Notes: generated by a model from the letters alone, not told the origin. A stretch of DNA of 64,000 bases from Lycium barbarum (GCF_019175385.1 NC_083344.1:28088231-28152230), one strand, 5' to 3'. Positions 36,401 to 48,584 are shown, counted from the stretch's first letter. Numbers and translations: made by a program.

Positions 36401-37797
36401 GCAACAATATCAATAGTAACATTCTCCGCCCGAGTATCATGAACGGTGGCAATAAAACCCAAACACCCATGATTAATCATTCGGCGTGCCTTTACATAAG
36501 ATATTATTTTTCCTTGAGTCACAGGAGTCATGCCTTTCCACACTAAAGTTTCTCCAGGAAAATTAAAACGTATAAGCTTAGCATAGCAATCAACCGATGC
36601 ATAACATGATGCCAACCAATCCATGCCCATAATCACATCGAAAGCGGACATCGGTAACACACATAGATCAACTACGGTGTTCCTGCCCTCAACAGATATC
36701 ACACAATCTCTATAAACTCTATCCACTAATATACTCCCCCCCCCCCCCCCCACTGGGGTTTCTACCACGTATGGCACATTAATAGACTCTACTCCTCGTT
36801 CTAAGAATATAGCAAAAGAAGGAGATACATACGAATACGTAGAACCAGGATCAATAAGAGCATATGCACCATGAGAACCAATAGTAATAATACCTGTGAC
36901 TACTGCATTAGATGTCTCGACATCCTGTCTGGTCATAGCAAAGTATCTCGGTGGTCCACCCCCTCCCTGAGCAACCTGTGCACCCTGTCGACCCTGTCCA
37001 CGAGCACCCTATGGAGCGGTCCTAGCTGGCTGAATCTGACCCTGTGTAGCTGTAGTAGTTCCCTGCGGCTGTGTAGTAGCTCGACTAGCACCAGAATTTC
37101 CTTTAGGACAGTATTTAGCAATATGCCCCTTTTCACCACAGGTAAAACAAGCCCCATCTGCCCCAAAGCAACGACCACTGTGATTTCTACCACAGTTAGA
37201 ACACCTCGGATGATAACCTGACTGATATGAGCTATTACCCTTCCGCTGCATCTTTTCACCACGAGTCTCCTTCAGCCCCAACGTAGTCAATATCTTTTCA
37301 CAACGATCAATGAACTTCTGAGGTTCAATAGAAGTAGGTGAAGCATCAATCTCTGGTGGCTTAAGATCCATGAAATTCTTAACCTCCTTAGATTGCCCTG
37401 CAGACTGGACAACCTGTTGAGGGGCCAACTGACGTGTCTGATTAGCTGCAACATTCAACTGAACTTGAGCTTGTGCTTGTGAAGTGGCCTGAGGACCTAG
37501 AATTCCACCATGATTAGGCGCCAATGCCTCCAACACATTCAATAATCTGGTCACCACCTCTGCGGGCATAGCAATAGTAGGGGCGACAGCTGGTGCCGGT
37601 GGATTGTTCTGAACCACTTGTTCCTGCACTAGCTCTGACGCAACTCGGGGCTGACCCCCATTCACAACATCAGGCTGAGGAGTGGCCTGAGTCCTAGTCT
37701 GAGCTCTAGTCTGATGAGCACTAGCTTGTCCACCACCGCGGTTAGCACTCTGTCCAGCACCACGTTTTGCAGATGAAGATGCGCGTTTCTTAGCCAT
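33484..37797 (-). pseudogene. Element 2 gag-pol polyprotein with five stops
   Basis: A single minus-strand frame of about 1437 codons. Gag starts at 37797 (MAKKRASSSAKRG) with a Gln/Ala-rich region. Most of the capsid core is missing between EKILTTLGLKE and RGEKMQRKGN (about 37260). CCHC knuckle CFTCGEKGHIAKYC is intact (about 37130). Protease has [15 protein letters not shown], followed by a glycine run from a 14-C tract. RT keeps [11 protein letters not shown] and FIDDILVYS. RNase H and integrase follow (CLNC; D in MDFVVGLP, D in SDRGAQF, E in GQSERVIQ), then a chromodomain-like end (VLWRNHPTEEATWE, about 33590). Stops: 37009 (TAG), 35773 (TAG), about 35563 (TAG), 35194 (TAA), 33724 (TGA); most look like single transitions. 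Catalytic residues I can check are intact. Confidence 0.95.
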
Positions 37798-37989
37798 CTG
37801 CGAAATAAATATTACAAGGTTAAACTTGATTCAACTCACGCACGAACAAGGAATGAAATAAGGTAAAACTTCCTAGATGTCCAGTAGCCTCAAGGTCATA
37901 AGTATGGGCGCCTACATACCCATGAACAAGACCCTACTAAACACTGCTCCATGACCCGGGACTTAAAGCCTAAGCTCTGATACCAACTT
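37798..37989 (-). promoter_or_regulatory. Element 2 leader, primer site and GGCGCC stem-loop
   Basis: Minus strand: TGGTATCAGAGC at 37974-37985; stem-loop arms 37915-37928 and 37894-37906 with loop TAGGCGCC. TTGTAATATTTATTTCGCAG lies exactly before the gag ATG, an excellent 3' splice-site match. Confidence 0.88.
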
Positions 37990-39639
37990 TGTCACGTCCC
38001 AAAACACCCGCTAGACGTGATTGGCACCCAGCAAACACCACCCGCCAGGCGAACCATATATCATACTCTTAACTATTTACAAAAGCACTAAAAGAAAATA
38101 AGTGCAGGTCCAACAACGTTATTAATGATAAAAGGCGAAATAGTCGCCAACCAAATCCATAATCGATTTATGAACACCAATCAACGCTAAGGTAAAAAGA
38201 ATCTCTAGCCCACATCCCACGCTAAGACCATGGAGCATCTAACAGAGTTACATGAGTTTGAGTGTCAGGCATGTAAACCCAAAATAAAAGAAATAACTAG
38301 AAATAAACTAGATAAAGCTGAAATGGCTGCCTCCACAAACTATGCGGTGGATCACCTCAGCAACAGTGTCCACTCACGAAGTCTTCAATTACCAGCCTCG
38401 TTCTCAACAACAGTATCTGCATGGACATGCAGGTAAGGAGTGAGTTATACATAAATATAACCCAGTAATATTCTCGACCCGCCACTTCAAATACCCCTGG
38501 AACAAGTGTTAGAAAATACAAACACACAACAAGCACAAAAATATTATGCACCTGAATATATCATTATATAATAGCAACCAAGGTCCAAACCACTGTTTAT
38601 CAATTATATTATATATCTCAACACAATTTACACTACGAACCGTCATAAGTGGCAGTTAAAGAATTAGTCAACACTATGAATTCACGGCAACATACACAAT
38701 GTGCCAAATATGTCAGGAAGCATACACAATGCTAAGGGAAGCATACACAATGCCCCAATATCATGGCTCACAGCCGCATCACATTATGAAACAATTTATA
38801 AATAGAGTTTTAGAATATTTGAAAATAAAGTATATGCGGCTGGCCGTAAGAACCACCGATTCTACCAAGCACACGCTCGCCCCAACACATGGACCAGGCA
38901 GACAAAATATATTTTTAAAACAGGTTTGGCAAAGCAAGTACCCAAAGCTTAAAGTCTCACTTACCTCAAATTCACAATTCAAGCACACTTCCCAAAAAAA
39001 TCAAAACTGGGTTCTCGGGTCTCCGGATTGCCTCAAACTACACAAAAACGGATTTAGAATGGTCAAAACCCTTAGGGTAAACCACTTCTATATTTTTAGA
39101 GGCTTAAACGGTTAAAGTCAAATTTTAAAGGACGAAAATGCCCTCTGGTCAAAGTGTTCAAAACCCGACAAGACTTATGTTTTCGGAAAGGCCTTAACGA
39201 GAGGATTCCAACGTTATATAGAAGTCTAAAATCTGACGCTATTTGCCCTTTCAAATCAATGATTTTAGTTGAAGAACCCTAGAACTAAACTTTCTCAATT
39301 CTTCAAAATATCCCCATGTTTCACCATAAAGATTCACCCATAATTATATAATAAACTTAAATAAAAAATTAGAGTCATTACCTTAATGAGTTGAGTGAAG
39401 AATCTTTATTTTTCTCCTCTTTCTTCCTCTCTTTTCTCCCTTTCTTCTACTGTGTTTTTTTTTTCTATTCGGCTCTATTGCTTTTGCTTCTGCAAATTCA
39501 CGTCTGACCCCTTTTACTCCATTTTATTATTTATTTTCTTTTTCTTTTCTTTTTCTTCTTTTTGTGGGCTTGGCCCACATCGTTTTTTTTTTTAAAGGAC
39601 CCTTTAATCCTCTTTTTCTTTTATTTTGTACCACTTAAT

Positions 39640-39729
<90 letters not shown>

Positions 39730-39780
39730 TATTATTATTTAAATTACCAACTAAGCCTAAAAGAAATATGGGTTATTACA
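37990..39780 (-). repeat. 5' LTR of element 2 (1.79 kb)
   Basis: Pairs with 31703-33444. The length difference is mainly the TA tract (39646-39724), much longer than in the 3' LTR (33361-33384). Confidence 0.95.
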
Positions 39781-39785
39781 CCGAA
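39781..39785. repeat. Target site duplication, right (CCGAA)
   Basis: Partner of 31698-31702. Confidence 0.94.
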
Positions 39786-40547
39786 CCTATATGATCGGGT
39801 ATGATACTACTATGTATTTAAATGTATGAAAAGCCAGAGGACATATATGTGATATTGTCGAGCCAATACGTGGCCGAATACGGATAATGTTTAGTGTGTA
39901 TGAGCAGATACGGTACTATGATATATGTATGATACGATGATGTTTACGCTATGATGATACATGTACTATGATCATGTACGATATAGGCATGAATGGTATC
40001 CACCCTTAAAATTTATGCAGGTTATATCTTCATCTTATGTCTTATGATTTCTCTATTATGTTCATTTCATTCATGCCTTACATACTCAATACAATATTCG
40101 TACTGTCGTCCGTTTTCTTTGGACGCTGTGTTCATGCCCATAGGTAGACAGGGAGGCGACCCAGATTTATAGAAGCCGATAAGCAGACTTTTGAGAGCAC
40201 TCTATTATTCTGGAGGTGCCACTGATTTACTATTGTGTGTATATATATGTTTTGGGCACGAAGGGGTCCTGTCCCGTCCATATGTCTAGCACTCTAATAG
40301 AGGATCGTAGATACGTATGTGTGGGTAACGTAGTCTCACAATTTCCTTATTGTTTATATATTATTTTGATAGCCGAAGGGGTTATGTGTATAAAGGTAAT
40401 TATGTTTCAAATGAAAATTGATTTTTCCTATTAATAGAAGCGTGAGATTAATCAATGTACGCTTAATGAGTATGATGAGTAATAGAATGAGCGGTGCTCG
40501 GTGGTTAGCCCCGGGTACCCATCATGGCCCCTAGTCGGGTCGTGATA
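39786..40547 (+). repeat. Plus-oriented gypsy LTR, right part
   Basis: Continuation of 29476-31702, ending GTCGGGTCGTGATA (the usual terminal CA has become TA). It carries the hairpin series: 40086-40106 (GTAC palindrome), CGTCC/GGACG at 40107-40125, and the later GCACTCT/GGAGGTGC pair near 40200-40220. Confidence 0.82.
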
Positions 40548-41007
40548 GCAAGGCTAACCCTTCTTTCGTAAGGCATGATTCCATTGTTTTATAAACATAT
40601 GTAAAATCCATAATGTAATGTCCTCCATGACGCCTCCATTTCTAGAAGTGTTAAAGCTCACAAGTCTTGATACTCTCATGATATCGTTGATCTCATTTTA
40701 CGATAGTTGACCCTCTAAAGAAAGATATATTAAGGATGATAATGTTGACGATACTTATGTAGTCCTATGTGTATATGTATGTATATATATATGTATGGCC
40801 ATTATGTAACACTGAGCTTGTATGGCCGAGTATGATGTTCATTGCGCGCACACTACTGCAGTTGGGTACAGACAACACCGAGCCCTACTATGGTCGGGTT
40901 TGTGTGACACCGAACCTCCAGGTTCGGGTATGGTATTAATATATATGTATGCGTATGTATGGAAGGTTTCCATTAGAAAGAGGGTAAGCAAATATGATGA
41001 ACGTCTC

Positions 41008-41042
<35 letters not shown>

Positions 41043-41621
41043 CTCCTATCTCATAGCTCTTCTATTTTGTGTTACATTTCATGCTATTATTATGTTACTG
41101 CTTATGCCTTACATGCTCAGTACATTGTTCGTACTGACGTCCTTTTGTTTATAGACGCTACGTCATGCACGCAAGTGGACAGAGAGATAGACTTGATCCT
41201 TAGGCTGCTTATCCAGAGACTGCTTAGAGGAGCTCCATTTGATTCGGAGCTGCAGCTATTGGTACTATTCTTTTGTGTATACACATATGGGCATAGCGGG
41301 GCCCTGTCCCGTCGTTATGATGTTACCTGCTCTTTCTAGAGGCTTGTAGATAGTTGTGTATAGCTAGATGTCTCTTAGCCTTATCGGCTCGTATTTTATA
41401 TATCATTTTTTTAGCCTCGTCTACTTGTGTATATGTATTTGGGCATAGTTGATGATGTTGATATAAAAGTGTTCTTGCCCGATAAGATTTGTATTATTGA
41501 TGCACAGGAATTGCGAGTTAGCCATGTGGCTCACCTAGTTATGGTTATGAAAGTATGATGAGAGGTTCCCGGGTGGTTTAGCTCTGGGTGCCCGTCATGG
41601 CCCTCCTGTTGGGTCGTGACA
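40548..41621 (+). repeat. Plus-oriented LTR 3' portion
   Basis: Begins in the GGCTAACCCTTCTTTCGTAA block (just after the position of the second donor in sister LTRs), contains the GTAC hairpin near 41115, a TA tract (41012-41039) and an AGCTCC/GGAGCT hairpin near 41230. It ends GTTGGGTCGTGACA. Confidence 0.7.
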
Positions 41622-42736
41622 ATTGTGTTGTTAGGAAACTCGACACAGGTATGTAAAGGCTATTCCCTTTCTTTGTTTTAGCATGAATCCTCAACCAAGC
41701 AAGTCCTGAATAAGAGCAAAAGTGCCTCCACAAAGATCTCATCTCTATGTTATTCTTGATAGCTTCATAGTAGTTTCCCTTGTCTGGAGATTACCTTCAG
41801 ACTGGCATGGTTTCTTATATAGTTAGTAGATAGAAAAGTTGATTGCAAAGTCCATAGAAGTATGCACTTGCCTCTATCTATTCACATGTTGCTTTCGGGG
41901 GCTATTGATTATATAGTTGCCTTCGGGGCTATACAGATGCGCGCTTGCCTTCAAGGATATACACTTCCCTTCGGGGCTATGCATATACAAATAGCCTTCA
42001 GGGCTATATAGAGTGTCTTCGGGGCTATACACTTGCCTTCATGGCTATGCGCTTGCCTTCGGGGCTATTTACACATGTCTAGATTCCATACATGAGGCTA
42101 AGTAGTTTGATATTATGTTGTTTCGCTGTTAGATAATAGAGGAAGTTAAGTATAGCCAGATTCTTTATTGACTCTTTGGTTTATCTCGTGCTTCAGTTCA
42201 GTATCAGTTTCAGTTGCCCTACATACTCGGTACATTATTTCGTACTGACGTCCCTCTGTCGGGGATGCTGTATTCCTGGCCACAGGTTCAGATAGGCAGC
42301 CTGAGGGACCACATCAGTAAATTTGTCGAGTACCAGCTACTGTGGTAACCTCTATGTCATTCGGAGTTACCAGGTCCAAAGTTTTGTGTATACACAGATG
42401 ATGGGTAGGTCGGAGCCCTATCCCGACCATAATACGGTTTTCACTCTTTAGAGGCTTGTAGACGTATCCTATATGTCCAGTAGTGTCAGTATAGAGGCCT
42501 TATCGGCCTGCATAGCGATACTTATGTTATATATGATGGGATGATCCCGCTTTGGTTAAGTTGATTGTTGTTTACAGACATTTTAGCGGCCTAAGTTACG
42601 ATACCATGCTTATAGATCGGTTTTATTGGCCTAAGCTATTCATTGAGACACGAGTTATACGAGCTACAGATTGGTACACTCGGGCCTAGTGAGGCACCGG
42701 ATGCCGACCATGCTTCCCCAAGTTTGGGGCATGACA
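41622..42736 (+). repeat. Plus-oriented LTR 3' portion of another family
   Basis: Starts near CGACACAGGTATGTAAAGGC, like the non-autonomous element's LTR at 46129. It contains CGGTAC/GTACTG (about 42229-42247) and TCCC/GGGA hairpin arms, and ends GGGGCATGACA. Confidence 0.65.
41885..42080. repeat. Degenerate tandem repeat (GCCTTCGGGGCTAT)
   Basis: About eight copies of a roughly 20-30-bp unit containing GCCTTCGGGGCTATNCAC within the LTR. Confidence 0.8.
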
Positions 42737-43585
42737 GGCAAAATACTAAAGATTGCATAACAAAGCATTCTTAGTAAAAGAATAGTAACAGAAATAACAA
42801 TAAACTACAAGAATAAAACCACGTTTAGCCATCTGTCCTAATCAGCGTCTTTCATAGACTCCTATCTACGGTCATGTCCTCGGTAAGTTGAAGTTGCGCC
42901 ATCTCCTGCCTAGTCACCTCTCCCCAATACTTCTTCGACTTACCTCTACCTCTCCTGAAACCATCCATTACATCCCTCTCACACCTCCATACAAGGGCAT
43001 CATGCATTTCCTCTTACATGCCCGAACCATGTCAAACTTGTTTCCCGCATCTTGTCCTCTACCAAATCAACTCTCACCTTGTCCTGGGTATCTTCATTCT
43101 TAATCCTATCTTTTCTAGTAAGCCCACACATCCACCTCAGCTTCCTCATTTCTGCAACTTTCATCTTCTGTATATGAGAGTTCTTCACTGGCCAACACAC
43201 CGCCCTATACAACATAGTTGATCTAACCACAACTCTGTAAAACTTGCCTTTCAGTTTTGGTGGAACTTCTTATCACACAAGACTACAGACGTGAACCTCC
43301 ATTTCATCCATGCCGCACCAATACGATGTGTGACATCATCATCAATCTCCCCACTACCTTGGATAATAGACCCAAGATACATGAAACTTCCTCTCTTTTG
43401 GATGGACTAGGTATCATTGCCTCACTTCCATGCCAACCTCATGTGGTTCGTCATTGAACTTGCAGTTCAAAGTACTCTATCTTGGTCTTGCTCAACCTGA
43501 ACCCTTTAGATTTCAGAGTTTGTCTCCAAACCTTTAATTTAGAGTTCACTCCATCACACCTCTCATCAATCAGAACTATGTCTTT
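42737..43585 (-). pseudogene. RTE-type LINE ORF2 C-terminal fragment
   Basis: Minus strand begins inside the RT active-site region ([19 protein letters not shown], about 43575). It continues [17 protein letters not shown], then after a break [20 protein letters not shown] and [16 protein letters not shown] (43230-43000), and ends KKYWGEVTRQEMAQLQLTED near 42900. These blocks are typical of plant RTE-clade reverse transcriptases. Endonuclease and most of RT are missing; frameshifts lie near 43235 and 43450. The 3' UTR runs to about 42737, abutting an LTR end. Confidence 0.82.
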
Positions 43586-43586
43586 T

Positions 43587-44473
43587 TGATGTTCAGCCAA
43601 AATTGCATATATTTAGTCATTATTTGCCTCACATTTTAGTACTTTTAATCATCGTTTAAGTATTAATTATAATGAGTTGTGCTAATATATATTTTTACTG
43701 TGTAAAAATATAGAGGTGCGAGGATAAAGAGATTTGGACAAAAAGTGTGAAATTAAAAGTTAAAAAAAAAGAATTCACATTGAAGAAGGATTGGAGGAAG
43801 CATTGCAATAGGAATTGAAGTTGAATACCTGGATACAAATTAAAGTGGAAGCAAAATAGAATCAACACGAGTTTGTCAATGTGGCAAGATATTTGGCTTG
43901 AAATCACAAAAAAAAGACAAGTCTCTGGAGTTCATTCTGCCTAACGTACCTAGCACGTCGCACGACTAGAGTGCTGATTTCAGCAGATTTCCCAATTCTT
44001 TCGGGATTTAGTTTTTTTTTTAAAAAAAAAAACCCAAGCCTTTTGGTACCCTATAAATACATATTTTACATAGTTTTAACAGAACTTTGGACCTAGAGAG
44101 AGCTTGGAGCCGCCATGGAGGCCGTAGTTACAGGATTTTATCTTCTCTTCTATGTAATACTAATTTTTTACGTGTTTATTCGGATGATTTATTATTTTCC
44201 CTCCATGTCTATGTGGAGCTAAACTCTTTAGTTCTAGGGCTTTGGTTCAAACATGAAAGTTGACGTTTGATTATCGTTAATATCTGTTAACTTTCCATCT
44301 TTGGGTTATTTACATATTCTTGATCTTAATTGTTTGATTATTTGACGAAACAATTAGACACTATCTGTAGCGTGTGAATTGAACTAGGGATAGGGAATTC
44401 GCATACTTAATAAGAATAAATAGGGCTTGTTTGATATAATCGTTTCGCTAGTGAGGACAGGAATATACCCTTT
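43587..44473 (+). repeat. LTR followed by an Asp-tRNA primer site, left part
   Basis: An AT-rich LTR starting TGATGTTCAGCC and continuing after the inserted element at 53671-54111. Joined length is about 1.33 kb. A TATAAATA box lies near 44051. The tRNA-Asp primer site after its end (54118) is typical of Athila/Tat-type elements. Confidence 0.72.
44469..44473. repeat. Target site duplication, left (CCTTT)
   Basis: Identical to 53666-53670. Confidence 0.93.
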
Positions 44474-47400
44474 TGTTATAGCCCGTATATTGAACGTTTG
44501 GAAATTCCAAAGCCGTCGTGGAAAGTTAGGGGCGAAATCATTTTAAAAACAATAATTTCAATATACGAGTGGTTGAAAATACTATTTATGATTATTATTA
44601 GTATGGAAATGATGAGAAAGGTTAAGGGCAAAATGAGAAATTCGTGAAATGATCAATGGGAATAATGTGAAAGCTTAAGGGCAAAATGGTAATTTTGAAG
44701 AAAGTCGAGGGGCGAAATGGGAATTTTATACAAGTCTTGAAAATTCCCTAAAAATGGCCAAGTGGCCGAAAAAAAAAGGAGAAAAGAAAAGAAAAAGAAT
44801 AAAATAAAAGGATGACAAAACAAGTCATCTTAATTCAAGAAAAATAAAAGGGAAAAAGGAAAGAAAAATCTAGAGAGGGGAGGCATGTGCCCCTCACATG
44901 ATTGTATATATATATATATATATAGGAAGGGTGGTGAATTATTCATCACCACAAATGAAGAGAGCAAGAAAGAGAAAAAAAAAAGAAATGAGAGAGAGGG
45001 GGGTTCGGCCAAGGGGCTGGCCGAAACCTGCCCTTAAAAATTGATCATGGAGAATTATTTTTCTTCTAGTTTTCTACTCTTTGGAAGGCCCTCGTTAACG
45101 TGGAGTAGTTGTTGGAACAAGAAGACCGTTCGTTGTTGCCATATGTACTTCTAGCCGAGAAGATGAAGTGTAGAAAAAGGGTAAGGTCCAATCTTCTTTG
45201 TATATATATTATGGATGTTTTGAGCATGTTGACATGTGAAGAAATGAATGAAATACATGAAATTACCTATGTTGAAGTGTAGCCGTGTGTGTGTTATGTA
45301 GCCGTATATGTTGTGTCATTTGAAAAGATTATGTCAATTTTATGTAGCATGTGGATGGTTATAATGCATGGAAATTCATGGAATTGTGCATGTAGTGTGT
45401 GGGTATGGTGTTGGCCGTATGGCCCCTGGTGTAGTTGAGAATGAATAAATCGTCGTTAGTATTTTGGTTGTCGTCGTTGTAAGTTCTATGATGGAAAATG
45501 AAGTTTTAATAACTCAAGTTAAGATTATAATTGTGTGGGCTGATTTGGAGGCTAATATGACTGTAATGTAGTCTTGATGTGGTTTCTTGAATTTATGAAA
45601 TGAAGTTGTAAATGAATGTATTGTGACATAATGTGTGAACTTGGAAGGAGAGAATGTGTGGTGTTGTTCTCGGGTTTGGAGGTGAATTCGGGTATATTGG
45701 AGTGTTGGTTGGGTTGTTTGAAATAATGTGTGAATTGTCTAAAGGGTTTTGAATATTGTTTTGAATGGTTTCGGATTTGTGATTGGATGTATGAACGTTG
45801 ATGTTGGTTTGAATGTAAGTAGTTGACTTGAATATGAGCTATGTTGTTAAATTATGTAGGAACGCTTAATGATAGAATGTTTGTTGTCGTTGCTATTGAT
45901 ATTGTGGCCGGGTTAAATTCCCGGATTGTTGTTGTTGTTGATTTGGAGCCGAGCCGTATTCTCGGGGTTGGTATATATACAGGGGAGATGCTGCCGAAAT
46001 TTCGGCAGAATATAAATGAATACATTAAAAGGTCGAGGCAAGTACTTGACGAAGGAACTAACGAATGGATGAACTCTCTTGCATGTAGGCAAACAAGTTG
46101 GATGCACAAGCGTAACTAGTTGGTCGCGACACAGGTATGTAAGGCTTACCCTTTCTTTTTTTGGCATGTCCTAGAGCCAAGTAAGGTATAATGTGATATG
46201 CTGCCTTGGGGTAACTCTGTTCTGTGATGCTGAGTCTGATTATGATTCTAATTCACTTCTTGACCTGAGTTTGTGATCCTAGTTCATCCCTTGATATAAG
46301 TATTTGATATAAGTATTTTGATATAAGTATTTTGGTACAAGTATTCTGATATACGTATTTTGATATAGGTATTCTGATATAAGTATTTTGATATAAGTGT
46401 CTTGATATAAGCATTTTGATATCAGTCTTCTGATATAAGTGTGTCGATATGAGTATTTTGATATAAGTATTCTGATGTAAGTATGCTGATATAAGTATTC
46501 CGATATAAGTATCCTGATATGAGAATTCCGAAATCAGTATCCTGATAAGAGCATTCTGATATGTTTATTCTGGTTCAAGAACTTCTGTAAGATTTAATGT
46601 CCCTAACTTCCGTATACGATCTCGGATTGCTCTGAAATGTTCGAAGTGGTTTCTGTATCAAGACGTCTATAATTTTCTTATACGTAAGTATGGTTCCAAA
46701 ATCTCTATTTGATCTGATTCGTAAGGACATCTGAAGGTGTCTGATATGACTATGATTCTAATTCCCCGAAAAAGGCTTCTGAAACGCTTATAAAGCGTTC
46801 TGTACTTCGAACGCTCGTAACTTTCTCATACTACGTCGGATTGACCTGAAATCTGTTTCGAGCCTCCAGGTATCGGTAAGTACACTGGTCTGTCGAGTCT
46901 TGATTTCGATGCATGTGGTTTCTCACTATTCTGCTAGTGCATATGTTAGGATTTCCTTCACCGAGTCCCGGGCCGGTATGTATCGTGCGGATGGTTCGCC
47001 GAGTCCTCTGTTGAGGGCCGGGTTCCATATATGAATTCTGAAGTATGATGTGTCCGGTTCCGGGGTACTGTGTTATATGTCTGTCCCCGGTTACCGAGGA
47101 TATATTATGAAATATGATGTGTCCGGGCTCGGGGAGCCGTGTTATCTGTCCGCCCCCAGGTACTGTGGTTATGTTATGATGTGTGACGGAGATCGGAGAA
47201 AATTTTCTGAAATATGATGTGTTGTGGCGCCAAAGGTAGGAGTGGCGACCACGTTCCTATGTTATCGTGCGCATCCCTTGGCATTGTTCACCGGTTCCTC
47301 GGCGTGTTACTTGTCCCCAAGGTTACCGTATGTATGATATGGTAATTGTCCCGGCGTGGTATATGTCCCCGGGGTTACCGCGTATGTTATATGATAACCG

Positions 47401-48282
47401 ATCCCGATATGCATGACTCGTGTTGGAGAGTAAGTATTCTGACCTTCCGTATATTCTGTATTCCGTTTGCTATATGACATCATCTGAGGAATCGGTACGT
47501 TCTGTACTCTGTCTGACGTAAGACATTATCTGTGCGTTCTGTACGTGCCACACTTCTTCTGATATCTAATAACGGTATGTACGATCTGTGCCTGGAAAGT
47601 GAGTATGTCAGCATTCCATACGCTCTGTATGATTTGTACGGTCTGTATGATCTGTATTGGTCTGTACGATCTGTGTCGGCCTGTATGATCTGTATTGGTC
47701 TGTATGATCTGTGTCTGAGAAGTAAGTAATTCGGCAATCTGGATAATATGCTTACCCTTTGTACTATTTGTTTCGATTATGGTTCTGCTACCTGTATTTC
47801 ATGCCTTACATACTCAGTACATATTCCGTACTGACCCCCTGTTCTTCGGGGGCTGCGTTTCATGCCGCGCAGGTACTCCCAGATGAGTTGAAGACATTAT
47901 AGAAGATGTTCCAGCGAAGATGGCAAACTCCATTTGCTCCTGGAGCGCTGTCGAGTCAGAGTATGTGTGCTGTGATGTCTGATATATGTTAGAGACTTTG
48001 CAGACAGTGTCGTGGGTATAGTATGTCAGTCTGTAAGCGGCTCCGCCGGCCGATATGTCGGTCTGTGTTATGTATTGAATTTTGTATGACTATAGATTTG
48101 TTCGTTTGGAAGCTTCGAGAAAGAACATTTCTGAAAGAAAGAAAGAAAAATTTACTATATATTTTATCTGATCTGATTTAAAAGTTTGACGGAATTGTAT
48201 GTGCGGCCAGAGTCTGAGGGTTCGCTCGGCCCTAATTAAGGGTCGGGTGCCCATCACACCCTAGTAAGGTCGGGGTGTGACA
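44474..48282 (+). repeat. 5' LTR of the non-autonomous element
   Basis: Contains a TA tract (44904-44924), a purine-rich leader, donor-like GTAAGG (45181), a palindromic acceptor block TGCCGAAATTTCGGCA ending CAG at 46008, a 126-nt candidate exon and donor GTATGTAAGG at 46135. Tandem TGATATAAGTATTT units and the hairpin series (47815-47852) follow. A 92-codon open frame (45841-46119) spans the candidate exon and recurs in the 3' LTR; coding status unproven. Confidence 0.93.
46291..46565. repeat. Tandem GATATAAGTATTCT array
   Basis: About 17 degenerate units of 15-16 bp (TGATATAAGTATTNT); duplicated with the LTR at 51674-51948. Confidence 0.9.
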
Positions 48283-48342
48283 AAGTGGTATCAGAGCAGG
48301 TCGGTCTAAGGGTTGTCTGCAAAGTCATGCCCGGTAGAGTCT

Positions 48343-48378
48343 TGTTTATGGGTGTGTAGCGCGCCACACTTATAAACA
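48343..48378 (+). promoter_or_regulatory. Leader stem-loop with GCGCGC loop (candidate dimerization/packaging signal)
   Basis: Arms TGTTTATGGGTGTG (48343-48356) and CACACTTATAAACA (48365-48378) pair over 14 positions, with two G-U wobbles as RNA. The loop TAGCGCGC contains a self-complementary hexamer. It lies 45 bases after the primer site. Equivalent structures are in at least five other leaders of the window. Confidence 0.65.
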
Positions 48379-48584
48379 GGAGGCTACGGGGTATCTAGGA
48401 ATTGTTGACCTTCTTTGTGCCATAGATCGTGCGATAGAGCCCAGACATAGGGAAACGAGACCCCAAATGTAAGCCTTGCATACGTTGGGGAAAAGGTGAA
48501 TAATGATACGGAAGGCCGCGGAGGTAAGTTTTGACATGTTCGTTCTGTTATCAGAAATCGGAAGCCCTGTATGGCTGTGATTTG

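Larger units (their letters stand above)
31703..39780 (-). mobile_element. Complete Ty3/gypsy element 2 (chromovirus type), 8.08 kb
   Basis: Both LTRs, primer site, polypurine-like tract, whole gag-pol and a perfect target duplication are present. In the first ~700 aligned LTR bases I count 16 substitutions (2.3%), so it is younger than element 1. It belongs to a different LTR family (TGTCACGTCCC...GGTTATTACA). All coding blocks lie in one frame with stops but no frameshift. Confidence 0.95.

Noticed and set aside
41885..42080. CRISPR-like regular repeats
   Set aside because: Units are degenerate, of irregular spacing and without unique spacers; this is a eukaryotic LTR.
45841..46119. 92-codon plus-strand ORF in both LTRs of the non-autonomous element
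   Set aside because: It spans a predicted intron-exon boundary and a palindrome, has no known domain, and overlaps open frames on the other strand. Noted as a possibility within the LTR entry only.
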